Shown here one piece after another: positions 1 to 8,311 of a stretch of DNA of 64,000 bases. This DNA is from Gordonia insulae (GTDB lineage: Bacteria > Actinomycetota > Actinomycetes > Mycobacteriales > Mycobacteriaceae): assembly GCF_003855095.1 (NCBI RefSeq), contig NZ_CP033972.1:5766001-5830000 (forward strand). The letters are read 5' to 3'. Position 1 is the first letter of the stretch. The number at the start of each line of letters is the position of its first letter. Below the pieces are notes generated by a model. The model saw only the letters and a list, made by a program, of their open reading frames with translations, was not told the origin of the DNA and did no database searches. The position numbers were made by a program, and so were the translations under genes.

Positions 1-13
1 CTACGGTGATCCC

Positions 14-355
14 ATGAGCAACGATTGGCGGGCAGCCAGGGTCTCCGAGGTGCGGTCACTGATCATGGCGGCCGAGCCGGGCATCATCGAGGAAGTCAAG
101 TGGCGCAAGCCGTCCAATCCCGATGGTGTGCCGACGTTCTCGCTGGACGGCCTGGTCTGCACGGTGGAGACCTACAAGGACAAGATCAAGGTCACCTTCG
201 CGAAGGGCGCCTCGCTTCCCGATCCCGCGACACTGTTCAACGCCAGTCTGGACGCGGGGACCCGGCGCGCGATCGATGTGAAGGAGGGTGACTCCCTGGA
301 TGCGGACGCCTTCACCGGCCTGATCAGTGCCGCGGTCGCGGTGAATCGGGAGTGA
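14..355 (+). CDS. DUF1801 domain protein
   Basis: A 113-residue protein that looks like the DUF1801/YdhG-like family: small cytoplasmic proteins with an alpha/beta fold, often described as iron-chaperone-like but without a firmly established reaction. The recognisable part is the WRKPSNPDG stretch followed by a hydrophobic strand (FSLDGLVCTVETYKDKIKVTF) and the KGASLPDP segment, typical of the family. The ATG lies 13 bases from the window edge, so an upstream partner cannot be seen. The next gene begins 9 bases after its stop, so the two may be co-transcribed. The family call is moderately secure; the function is unknown. Confidence 0.7.
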   Translation: MSNDWRAARVSEVRSLIMAAEPGIIEEVKWRKPSNPDGVPTFSLDGLVCTVETYKDKIKVTFAKGASLPDPATLFNASLDAGTRRAIDVKEGDSLDADAFTGLISAAVAVNRE

Positions 356-364
356 ACCGGCGAC

Positions 365-859
365 GTGGCGGACTGGCGAGCGGACCGCGTCCGATCCGCG
401 GCGCAGGGCCGCAATCCGACGGTGCTCGCCGAACTGGACACCGTCTTCGCCGTCATCGGTGACACGCAGTTCCTTCCCGGCTATTCGCTGGCGCTCAGCA
501 GGGTTCCGCACGCGGACCGTCTGTCCGACCTCGATCGTCGGAGCCGCCTCCGCTTCCTGGCCGACGTGGATCTGCTCGCCACCGCGGTGGAGAACGTGTG
601 CGCGGCACGGGACCCGATGTATCGCCGGACCAACGTCGAGATCCTCGGGAACACCCACGCGTTCCTGCACGCACATATCTGGCCGCGATACGGGTGGGAG
701 CCCGCCGAGCGCGTGGGCATGCCCGTGTGGCTCTATCCGCAGGATCACCGGACCCATCCCGACCACGCCCTGGCGCCGCGGCACGGACCCCTACGCGCCG
801 CGTTGACGGCGGAGATCGGGCGGCTGAGCGAGTCCGCGGAGTTCCGATGGGATCGGTAG
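365..859 (+). CDS. HIT-like (diadenosine polyphosphate hydrolase-type) protein
   Basis: A 164-residue protein with a histidine-triad-like signature near residues 98-108 (HAFLHAHIWPRYGW), preceded by the NVEILGNT segment seen in actinobacterial HIT-like hydrolases. The classical motif is His-x-His-x-His; here the first His is displaced and only the central LHAH pair matches well, so activity on dinucleoside polyphosphates is inferred from the family. Translation starts at a GTG 9 bases after the DUF1801 stop, suggesting one transcript. No signal peptide, so probably cytoplasmic. Confidence 0.6.
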   Translation: MADWRADRVRSAAQGRNPTVLAELDTVFAVIGDTQFLPGYSLALSRVPHADRLSDLDRRSRLRFLADVDLLATAVENVCAARDPMYRRTNVEILGNTHAFLHAHIWPRYGWEPAERVGMPVWLYPQDHRTHPDHALAPRHGPLRAALTAEIGRLSESAEFRWDR

Positions 860-952
860 GCGCACAACGGCGCCTGGGGACGTCGCAGCGGCGGTAGCCT
901 TCTCGATGGCCACGATGTGAGTGTCGACACTCGGATGGGAGAACGATCCGGC

Positions 953-1828
953 ATGACGCAGGACGCGACCGCCTGGTCCCTCGCGGTACTGCTCGACGTG
1001 TTCGACGTCGAGCCCGGTGGACCCGACCGTTTCACCGGCATGACGGGTATCGAGGGCGAGGAGGGCCGCGTCATCGTGGAGGGCACGCAGGTGCTCGCCC
1101 AGGCGATCGTGGCGGCCGCAAAACGGTTTCCGGACAAGTCGATCCGATCGGCGCAGGCGGTGTTCGCGCGTGCGGTCATGGTCGGGCCGCCGGTGGAGTT
1201 CGACGTCGACGTCGTGCACGAAGGTCGTTCCGTTGCCACCGCGGTCGTCGCGGCGGTACAGAACGGGAAGCGGTGCGCCACGGTGACCGTGCTCGCCGAC
1301 GTGCCGACCGCCGACCTGATCGCCCACCACCTGCCACGTCCCGCGGTCGCCGGCCCCGACGAGGCCTTCGTCGCGCGGATGCCGTTGCCCGGCCGCGACG
1401 TACGACTGGTGGACGTCGAGCACGTCAACAGTCCCGACGAGGTGGGACCACCCGAGCTCTACGCGTGGCTGGCCTACGACCCGGTCCCGCGACGCGCGGA
1501 TTTGGCCAAGGCTCTCCTGGCACACTTCACCGGCCACCTCGGCATCTCGACCACCATGCGAGCCCATGCCGGGATCGGTACCAGCCAAGCACATCTGACC
1601 GTCTCGACCGCGCCGATGACCATCGCGATCAGCTTCCACGAACCGGTCCGCTGGGACGGCTGGATTCTCTACTCCCACGAGAGCACACAGGTCGGTGCCG
1701 GGATGTCCTACGTGCGCGGCACCGTGCACACCCAGGATGGCGCGTTGCTGGCGTCGTTCGTCCAGGACGGACTCATCCGCCCGTTGCGCACCACGGACTC
1801 GGCAGTCGACTCGAACGCGCGACTGTAG
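953..1828 (+). CDS. Acyl-CoA thioesterase (TesB-like double hotdog)
   Basis: A 291-residue protein resembling acyl-CoA thioesterase II / thioesterase-family proteins of mycolata, which hydrolyse acyl-CoA to free acid and CoA. It shows two hotdog-like halves: an N-terminal half around residues 20-120 (SIRSAQAVFARAVMVGPPVEF) and a C-terminal half around 180-285 ending in the typical SFVQDGLIRP segment (SxxQ-type end of TesB proteins). I chose the ATG at 953 because GGAGAA lies about 10 bases upstream; a GTG at 917 in the same frame would add 12 residues. A 16-bp tandem repeat follows right after the stop. Substrate cannot be told from sequence. Confidence 0.75.
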   Translation: MTQDATAWSLAVLLDVFDVEPGGPDRFTGMTGIEGEEGRVIVEGTQVLAQAIVAAAKRFPDKSIRSAQAVFARAVMVGPPVEFDVDVVHEGRSVATAVVAAVQNGKRCATVTVLADVPTADLIAHHLPRPAVAGPDEAFVARMPLPGRDVRLVDVEHVNSPDEVGPPELYAWLAYDPVPRRADLAKALLAHFTGHLGISTTMRAHAGIGTSQAHLTVSTAPMTIAISFHEPVRWDGWILYSHESTQVGAGMSYVRGTVHTQDGALLASFVQDGLIRPLRTTDSAVDSNARL

Positions 1829-1829
1829 C

Positions 1830-1917
1830 GCGACCGCCAGACCTCGCGACCGCCAGACCTCGCAGCCGCCAGACCTCGCAGCAGCCAGACCTGGCAGCCG
1901 CTAGACCTGGCAGCCGC
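1830..1917. repeat. 16-bp tandem repeat, five copies, between convergent genes
   Basis: Five consecutive 16-bp units (consensus GCGACCGCCAGACCTC) run from 1830 to 1909, with a partial sixth to about 1917. Copies 3-5 drift (GCAGCC, GCAGCA, a final G for C). The array starts one base after the stop codon of the thioesterase gene and runs into the last codons of the opposing DUF427 gene, whose TAG stop lies inside copy 5. The unit is not self-complementary, so it is not a simple terminator. Confidence 0.9.
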
Positions 1918-2611
1918 AGTCGGCGGCTCCCCGGGTCGCCGCGGGCAGCTCCGCGAGAACATCGGCCTTCGCCGGATCGAAGCTGAGATGTCCTCCGATG
2001 ACGGTGCTCTCCGGCAGAACCTCCTCGTAGCTCCAGGCGACGTCCTCGACCACGACGTCGCCGATGACCGCGGTCCAATACGTGGCCGTGCCCTTGTAGT
2101 TGCAGTACGTCGTCAGGTCCCCACGACGAAGCAGATCCGTGCGCACATGGGTGGGCGCCACGTACAGGACCGGAGCCAGCGCTGTTTCGAACACGATGAC
2201 CGTGTCGGTGGTGTCCACCAAAGTCACGCCGGCGACGTCGACCCGCAGACCTCGGTCCGTCGGCCGGCAGTCGACGCGGTGGTACGGGTTCGGCGGGTAC
2301 CAGACCAGCTTGCGGCCCTCCTCGTACCACTCGTCGACGGCGGCCCAGGGCACGTGCACGTAACCCGGCGCCTCCGGCTCGGGCTCGGTGGGGAGGTCGC
2401 CCACCTCATCGAGCGGAAAGGCGTAGCTGAGGAACTGGCCCGGCCGGTGCACCATGAGCGCTCGCTCCGTGTCGAGCACGGTCCGCCCGTCGCGCACCGC
2501 CCTGATGCGCCGCGGATGGGGCTCGACGAACACCAGATCCGTCGGCACGGGGCCGGAGAACCAGCCTGCGGGATTCCCGCTCAGCGGTCCGTGCCCGGCG
2601 ACGAGGCTCAT
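1901..2611 (-). CDS. DUF427 domain protein
   Basis: A 236-residue protein with two DUF427-like halves. The first is around residues 36-150 (IRAVRDGRTVLDTERALMVH and a HVPWAAVDEWYEEG segment), the second around 120-225 (TDLLRRGDLTTYCNYKGTATYWTA, the YCxYKGxAxYW motif typical of DUF427). The function is not established. The end GAADCGCQV carries two cysteines and overlaps a 16-bp tandem repeat array shared with the convergent thioesterase gene, so the final residues may be a recent extension. The start is the ATG at 2611; no strong ribosome-binding site is visible. Confidence 0.75.
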   Translation of the reverse strand: MSLVAGHGPLSGNPAGWFSGPVPTDLVFVEPHPRRIRAVRDGRTVLDTERALMVHRPGQFLSYAFPLDEVGDLPTEPEPEAPGYVHVPWAAVDEWYEEGRKLVWYPPNPYHRVDCRPTDRGLRVDVAGVTLVDTTDTVIVFETALAPVLYVAPTHVRTDLLRRGDLTTYCNYKGTATYWTAVIGDVVVEDVAWSYEEVLPESTVIGGHLSFDPAKADVLAELPAATRGAADCGCQV

Positions 2612-2876
2612 CGACGACGCCCCGGGCCTGCAGCGCGGGCTCGGACACGGGAATGTCCCATGGCTCTTCCACCTCCGGGGTCGGCTCTCGACGATGCGTG
2701 CACAAGGTTAGCCAGCGAGGGGGCATTCCAGCGACATATCGACGATTCCACCTGCGGGTTCGGGGCCCGTCATCGCCGCACCGTCGAACCGCCCCGAGCG
2801 GCAGTCGGGCACCTCTGTAGGTTGGTCAGAGGAAAAGCAAGCATGAATCGCGCACGATCAGAGCGAGAGGACATGC

Positions 2877-4118
2877 ATGACCAAGCCCGCGAAAACAGCG
2901 AAGAACCCGGACAAAGGGTTTGTGGCACTGCTCGGTTGGAGTCTCGGGGCCATCGAGGCCCTCGATGGATTCGACCGCAGATTTGTGGTGGTGGCGCCCG
3001 ATTGGGCGCAAGAATATTGCGCTGAACACGACATTCCCTATGTGTCGTGGAACTTCGAACGACTCAACGACCGTTCGCTGGAGATCGCCGAGACGCTGCA
3101 GGACATGGGCGTCGACGTCGCGATCCCGCTGTTCGAGGAAACCGTCGAGTGGGCCGGGGCGATCAATTCCGTCCTGATGAACAAGCCGCGGCTGTTCGGA
3201 CAGGCGATGTTGCTGCGTGACAAGGCACTGATGAAGCGTCGTGCCCAGCTCGGCGGCATCCGCGTCGGCATCTTCGAAGAGGCCCACGACCGCGAGGACG
3301 TGGTCCGCTTCCTGCGCAGGGTGAACCAGACCCTGCTCAAGCTCGACGGCGACCCGAACGACCCGATTCACCTGAAGGCATTCGACAAGGCCGGTTGCCT
3401 CGGACACCGTGTCATCCGGACGCCAGACGAGGTCGACACGATCCCCGAGGAAGAGTTCCCGGTCCTGATGGAATCCCATCTGGACGGCTGGGAGTTCGCG
3501 GTGGAGGCATGGATCCACAACGGCAAGATCAAGTTCCTGAACATCTCCGAGTATGTGACGCTGGGATATTCGGTGTTCGTGCCGGCCACCCCGGAGCTGG
3601 AGAAGTACCGTCCGGCGATCACCGCGCAGATCGAGAAGTTGATCAAGACCTTCGACATCGACTTCGGGTTCGTGCATCCGGAGTACTTCGTGACCAACGA
3701 CGGCGAGATGTACTTCGGCGAGGTCGCCTACCGTCCGCCGGGCTTCAAGGTGTTCGAGTTGCTGGAGCGCGCATACGGTTTCAATGCCTACCAGGCGTTG
3801 GTGCTGTCCTTCGATCCGAAGACCACGGAGGAGGAGATCGACGCGTTCTTCCCGCGTGAGGTGGTGGATGCCAGCGGTGTGGCCGGATGTTTCGGCGTGT
3901 ATCCCCGCCGGCGCGTGGTCTCCAACCTGGAGATCCCCGACGTGACCGCGGACGACGACTACTACGAGACCAACGATCTCGCCGCACCACTGGAGGAGAC
4001 CGTCACCAAACGCACGGCCTTCGGGACACATTGGGGCCTGCTCTACTTCTTCGGCGAGGACCCCTACCGCATGCGGGATCTGCTGAAGAAGCAGGAAGAA
4101 CTCGACTTCTACGTATGA
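2877..4118 (+). CDS. ATP-grasp ligase, coupled to a papain-like protein
   Basis: A 413-residue ATP-grasp-fold protein. Such enzymes use ATP to activate a carboxylate as acyl-phosphate and join it to an amine or thiol. Seen here: a pre-ATP-grasp domain (residues 14-105), a Lys in LLKLDGD and another in IHLKAFDKAG (K167) that may contact ATP, the hinge-like LMESHLDGWEFAVEAW (E199, E206), and the Mg-binding-type HPEYFVTNDGEMYFGEVAYRPPG (H267, E282, R286). The ATG at 2877 has GAGAGG about 7 bases upstream. Its stop overlaps the start of the next gene as ATGA, so the two are translated together. No carrier protein or precursor peptide lies beside it. Substrates are unknown; candidates are an amino acid, polyamine or peptide C-terminus. 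The family is sure, the reaction is not. Confidence 0.8.
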   Translation: MTKPAKTAKNPDKGFVALLGWSLGAIEALDGFDRRFVVVAPDWAQEYCAEHDIPYVSWNFERLNDRSLEIAETLQDMGVDVAIPLFEETVEWAGAINSVLMNKPRLFGQAMLLRDKALMKRRAQLGGIRVGIFEEAHDREDVVRFLRRVNQTLLKLDGDPNDPIHLKAFDKAGCLGHRVIRTPDEVDTIPEEEFPVLMESHLDGWEFAVEAWIHNGKIKFLNISEYVTLGYSVFVPATPELEKYRPAITAQIEKLIKTFDIDFGFVHPEYFVTNDGEMYFGEVAYRPPGFKVFELLERAYGFNAYQALVLSFDPKTTEEEIDAFFPREVVDASGVAGCFGVYPRRRVVSNLEIPDVTADDDYYETNDLAAPLEETVTKRTAFGTHWGLLYFFGEDPYRMRDLLKKQEELDFYV

Positions 4119-6178
4119 CATCTGCACGCGATGACGTCGCCGTCGGTCGGGCCCTGGCCTCGCGGATCGAGCAACTCGACCATGCCACGTCGGCGATGCT
4201 CGGGGCGCCCGACTTCGCCAAGGTCGGCAAACTGCGTCGGGTGCTCGACGCACTACGTCGGGTGCTGACACAGGAGGGCGGCTGTGCGGCGGTGCGGGAA
4301 CGTGCTGCCACGCTGGAGAGCGCCGGCGTCTTCGCCGGGTCCGACTGGAATCAGCCGGACATCCTGGTCCCGGCCCTGGTGGGCCCGAGCCTGCGCAGTG
4401 AGCACACCGACACGGTGATCCTGGAGTCGACGAGCGAACTGCGGATGGTCGCGATCGCCATGGGCGACTATGTTCACCCGGACATGACGGCCGACGATGC
4501 CCGACGTTTCCTGTCGCAGATCCTTGCGATGAACCTCGATCTGCTGCTGGCGCCACCGTCGGAGTCCGAACGCGTCCGGCAGGGTAGTGCCGCCAAGATC
4601 ACCCGCGCCGTCTTCGGGTACGTCGTCGATCAGATCGGCTACGACGGCGTGCTCGACGAACTCGTCGAGGAGATCTGGCGGATACTCCGCCAGCGGCCGA
4701 TCCAGGTCGATCACGTGAAGGCGATGGTCACCCGCATGGCGGTGCACCGCAGTGATCCGGATGTGGACCTCGGCACATCGGCGCAGGGACTCGATCGGCT
4801 GACCACCGCGCTCTTCGGCCCCACCGAGGCCTGTCGCGAGGATCCGGGCATCGACGTCTATCTGTCTCGGCTGTCGGCGATGGACGCCGAGGGGCTCGAA
4901 TTCGAGGCCCGCGGATTCGCCCGGGCCATGCACGACACCGGCCTGGTCTCCTCCTACCATGCGGCGCTGGCGCGGTTCCTGGTGACCGACAACGTCTTTC
5001 TGCTCCCGGAGGCGCTCGGGCTGTCGGAGGTGGGGCGCAACTGCCTGCTCCGCTACACCGACCTGGTGCAGGAGCTGATCACCCGAACCGTGCATCCGCA
5101 GAACGCGCAGTGCCTCTACGGGCTGGCCTTGTTGCTCGATCGCGGCATCCTGCACCAGCCGCCCGTGGTCCCGTCGCTCTGGCGCCAACTGGCGCTGAGA
5201 CTGTCGCCGTCGGTGACCGAGCGACTGCGGTCGGCGTTCGGCCCGGCGATCGATCCCGAGTCATTGCTCCTCGGGGGTCTGCTCTCGATGCTCGGCCAAC
5301 CGCTGGGCGTCGGGCAGGGCGACAATCCCACATGCCAGTCGGCCCGCGCGTTGTCGATGTGGGCGTACAACGATCCCGACTACCTGCTGCAGGTGGTGGC
5401 GTGGGCGGCGCGCGACGACGAGGTCGTCGCTCATTTCGAAGGTCAGCCCGTGTCGTCGGTGGAGAGTGTCGGCGGCGTCGCGACGGCGGACCCGATCGAC
5501 CTGGATCCTGTTTCGCTCCTGGTGGTTCCGCATCTCGACCGGATCTATGCCGAGATGGTCCGACGGTGCGCCGATCGTCCCGGCGACCCCCATCGTTGGG
5601 TGAACCCCGAGTTCCACGGGTGGTGGTCGGCACGCGGCTTCCGGATCAACGTCGACGTGGAGACCGGCGATCTCGTCGACCTCGACGACTTCATCCGACA
5701 GTTCTATGCGGCGTATCACCCCGGCTACAACGGCAACCAGCCGCTCATTCACCCGCAGCCCGCCGGGATCGCGTTCACCGACAGCGCGGCACGCTACGTC
5801 GGCTGGCATGCGATCACGATCCTGCGGGTCGCATCGGACCCGAACGGCGACATCCGCGTGTACTTCTTCAACCCCAACAACGACAGCGGTCAGGACTGGG
5901 GTGACGACGTGGTGGTCGGGACGGCCGGCAATGGCGAGCGCCCGGGGGAGGGGTCGTTGCCATTCGAGCAATTCGCCTCACGGCTCTACATCTTTCACGC
6001 GGACCCACTCGAAGACGGTGCGACCGGCGATGTTCCGGCCGAGGATGTAGCACGGGTCATCGGCTACATCGAACGCAGTTGGGGCGCCGACCGGATGGGT
6101 CGGCCGGTGTCGACCGACCCACCCGAGCGTGATCAGCGAGTGCCCACCGGCGACCTGCGGCGCGAGGACGCGACGTAA
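4115..6178 (+). CDS. Large protein with papain-like Cys-His-Asn signature
   Basis: A 687-residue protein I do not recognise by name. The N-terminal 390 residues are mostly helical with no clear motif. The C-terminal part carries a likely papain-fold triad in the right order: Cys407 at the start of a helix (NPTCQSARALSMW), His565 before a strand (GWHAITILRV) and Asn586 (YFFNPNN), with acidic DWGDD following. This suggests a cysteine peptidase, amidase or transglutaminase-like enzyme. It starts at the ATG overlapping the ATP-grasp stop (ATGA), so the two products are probably partners: one builds an amide bond and the other cuts or transfers it, as in ligase/amidase pairs such as glutathionylspermidine synthetase/amidase. 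No signal peptide. The 3' end overlaps the convergent permease remnant by about 46 bases. Confidence 0.65.
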   Translation: MTSARDDVAVGRALASRIEQLDHATSAMLGAPDFAKVGKLRRVLDALRRVLTQEGGCAAVRERAATLESAGVFAGSDWNQPDILVPALVGPSLRSEHTDTVILESTSELRMVAIAMGDYVHPDMTADDARRFLSQILAMNLDLLLAPPSESERVRQGSAAKITRAVFGYVVDQIGYDGVLDELVEEIWRILRQRPIQVDHVKAMVTRMAVHRSDPDVDLGTSAQGLDRLTTALFGPTEACREDPGIDVYLSRLSAMDAEGLEFEARGFARAMHDTGLVSSYHAALARFLVTDNVFLLPEALGLSEVGRNCLLRYTDLVQELITRTVHPQNAQCLYGLALLLDRGILHQPPVVPSLWRQLALRLSPSVTERLRSAFGPAIDPESLLLGGLLSMLGQPLGVGQGDNPTCQSARALSMWAYNDPDYLLQVVAWAARDDEVVAHFEGQPVSSVESVGGVATADPIDLDPVSLLVVPHLDRIYAEMVRRCADRPGDPHRWVNPEFHGWWSARGFRINVDVETGDLVDLDDFIRQFYAAYHPGYNGNQPLIHPQPAGIAFTDSAARYVGWHAITILRVASDPNGDIRVYFFNPNNDSGQDWGDDVVVGTAGNGERPGEGSLPFEQFASRLYIFHADPLEDGATGDVPAEDVARVIGYIERSWGADRMGRPVSTDPPERDQRVPTGDLRREDAT

Positions 6179-7541
6179 CCGATGCCCACGGCGGCGAACC
6201 AGACCGCGCCGACGACGAGCGCCACCCGACCGTCCGCATCGAAGAACAGCAGGATCAACACCAGCACGAGGAACGCGAGCGCCGCCCACGTGGTGACCGG
6301 TGCGCCGGGCACCCGATAGTCCGACGCCGGCAGGGCGCCGCTCGCCACCTTCTTGCGGTAGGCCATGTGGCACACCAGGATCGTTCCCCAGATCACGATG
6401 ATGCCGACCGTCGACACCGAGGTGATGTAGGAGAACGCGTGGTCGGGATCGATGACGTTCACGATCACCCCCACCACCATCACCGCGGCACTGAGCACGA
6501 TCCCCCGACGGGGACCCTGCGCCCGGACAACCGCGCGAGCGGTGCCGGTGCGTCACCGCGCTGCGCGAGTGAACGCACCATCCGCCCCGTCGAGTAGATG
6601 CCCGAGTTGCACGACGACAGTGCTGCGGTGAGCAGCACGAAGTTGACGATGCCGGCCGCGCCGGGGATGCCGATGTAGGAGAACACCGCTACGAACGGAC
6701 TCTGGCCGGCGTGGAAGTCGCGCCAGCTCCGCACCGACAGGATGACGACGAGCGATCCCACGTAGAAGACACCGATGCGAAACGGCACCGAATTGATGGC
6801 CTTGCGCAGCGTCACCCGCGGGTTCTGCGCCTCGCCCGCGGTGACGCCGACGAGTTCCACACCGACGTAGGCGAACATCACGATCTGCAGACTCAACAGC
6901 GCGTTGGTGAATCCCGTCGCGAAGAAGCCGCCGTCGTTCCACAGATTCGTCACCGACGGCCCGGTGTCGGGTCCCAGGCCCGAGATGGGCAGCAGGACAC
7001 CGATACCGACGATGATCATGCCGAGGATCGCGGTGACCTTGATCGCCGAGAACCAGAACTCCGCACGACCGAACATGCCGACCGAGATCAGGTTCGCCCC
7101 GAAGAGCACCACCAGCGCGACGAGCGCGGTCACCCAGACGGGGATCGACGGCCACCAGTAGTTGACGTACGTGCCGGCCACGGTGATCTCGGCCATGCAG
7201 GTCGTGGTCCACACCGCCCAGTAGGTCCACCCCTGGGTGAATCCGGCGAACCGGCCGAGGAACTCGTCGGCGTACTCGCTGATACCGCCCGAGATCGGCC
7301 GATAGATGAGCAGTTCGCCCAGCGCGCGCATCACGATGAAGATCGCCAGGCCGGCCAGTGCATAGGCGAGGATCAGCGCTGGGCCCGCCTTCTCGATCGC
7401 ACCGCCCGAGCCGTAGAAGAGCCCGGTGCCGATGGCACCACCGATCGCGATCATCTGGATCGTCCGGGTCGTCAGTCCCCGTTGGTAGCCCTCGTCGCGA
7501 TCCGTGGACGTCCGGACCTCGACGTCGTCGTTCGTCACCAC
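6133..7541 (-). pseudogene. Amino-acid permease (AAT family), frameshifted
   Basis: An APC/AAT-family amino-acid permease, closest in flavour to asparagine/GABA permeases. The N-terminal reading frame (7541 to about 6510) gives the family start QMIAIGGAIGTGLFYGSG and roughly nine membrane helices. It then slips: after LARLSGRRVP the frame gives nonsense and stops near 6480, while the next frame resumes exactly with the expected helix (GIVLSAAVMVVGVIVN) and runs to 6133. One missing G in the run at 6510-6513 (one missing C on the coding strand) explains it. Joined, the protein would be about 468 residues, normal for the family. GTG start at 7541 (or 7538) with GGGAG upstream. Either a real loss of function or a homopolymer sequencing error. 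Confidence 0.85.
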
Positions 7542-7711
7542 ACCGACTCCCTCAGAATTTGTCTGCCGTCAGCGGCCCAATCTAGACGTCGGGATGTGTA
7601 CCCGATCACGCCGGTCCGACAGACGCGGGCATTCGCGAGAAATGTCCGAAAATCCCGAATCATCCGGGGCTGGTGGCGAATTCGCAGGTCGAGCGGTTTA
7701 TGGGCCGACGG

Positions 7712-8218
7712 TCACTGCTCGGAATCCGGGTCGTCGGCCAGGCATGTCGCCGTGCTGTGCTCGACGGCGCCGGAGCAGTCCACCCCGTCCGCGGTCGCCC
7801 GCCGGAGCAGTGAGTAGAGCGTCGACTGCTCGGATTCGCTCAACGCCGACAGCACGCGCTGCTCGACGGCGGCCAGGACGTCGTCGATCTCCGCGAGCCG
7901 GGCGTCGCCGGTCGGGGTGATGGCGACGGTGTGTCGCCTGCGGTCCCGAGTCGACCGTCGACGCTCGACGAGACTGCCGACCTCCAGGTCGTTGAGCAGA
8001 CCGACGAGATTTGTCGGATCGATCCGCAGCGCCTCGGCGAGATCGGATTGGGAGCGTTCACCGAAGTCGCGCAGGAGGGTCAGTGCGATCACGTGGCGCG
8101 GCCGCAACCCGAAGGTCTCGATGGTGGATTCGCTCTCGGTGCGCATGCGTCGCGCGAGGTGTTCGAGCAGCGGCCCGGCACGACGCTCGAGGGAGGGCGG
8201 TGCTGGGATTTCGGTCAC
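7712..8218 (-). CDS. MarR-family transcriptional regulator
   Basis: A 168-residue winged-helix regulator of the MarR family. The core (residues about 35-125) contains the HTH LRDFGERSQSDLAEALRIDPTNLVGLLNDLE and the wing segment VERRRSTRDRRRHTVAITPTGDARLAEID. It is divergent from the azoreductase gene and the shared spacer holds a near-perfect 13-bp inverted repeat, so it probably represses that gene and itself, with release by a small aromatic or quinone-like ligand (inference from the family). I chose the GTG at 8218 (VTEIPAPP); an in-frame GTG at 8257 would add 13 residues and put the start almost against the operator. The C-terminal tail has two cysteines, possibly redox-responsive. Confidence 0.85.
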   Translation of the reverse strand: MTEIPAPPSLERRAGPLLEHLARRMRTESESTIETFGLRPRHVIALTLLRDFGERSQSDLAEALRIDPTNLVGLLNDLEVGSLVERRRSTRDRRRHTVAITPTGDARLAEIDDVLAAVEQRVLSALSESEQSTLYSLLRRATADGVDCSGAVEHSTATCLADDPDSEQ

Positions 8219-8267
8219 ATGTGCAGGATATCGCCCTCGGGACCCGCCGTCAGGCACATGCCGTGGT

Positions 8268-8298
8268 ATAGATAGTTTGTGTTAGACAAATCATCTAT
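8268..8298. promoter_or_regulatory. MarR operator, 13-bp inverted repeat
   Basis: Left arm ATAGATAGTTTGT (8268-8280), spacer GTTAG, right arm ACAAATCATCTAT (8286-8298); 11 of 13 positions are complementary. It is an A/T-rich island in G/C-rich DNA, placed between the divergent marR-type and azoreductase genes and ending 13 bases before the azoreductase ATG. A -10-like TATAGAT overlaps its left edge, so occupancy should block transcription of the azoreductase. Confidence 0.85.
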
Positions 8299-8311
8299 GG
8301 AAGGCGTACCA

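Noticed and set aside
2826..4556. 576-codon minus-strand open frame over the ATP-grasp gene
   Set aside because: It is a shadow of the ATP-grasp/papain-like genes in G/C-rich DNA: no domain, Arg/His/Gly-rich composition, and the plus-strand genes have clear motifs.
6479..6560. Programmed frameshift in the permease
   Set aside because: No slippery heptamer and no downstream structure in the right place; permeases of this family are not known to use one. A mutation or sequencing error is simpler.
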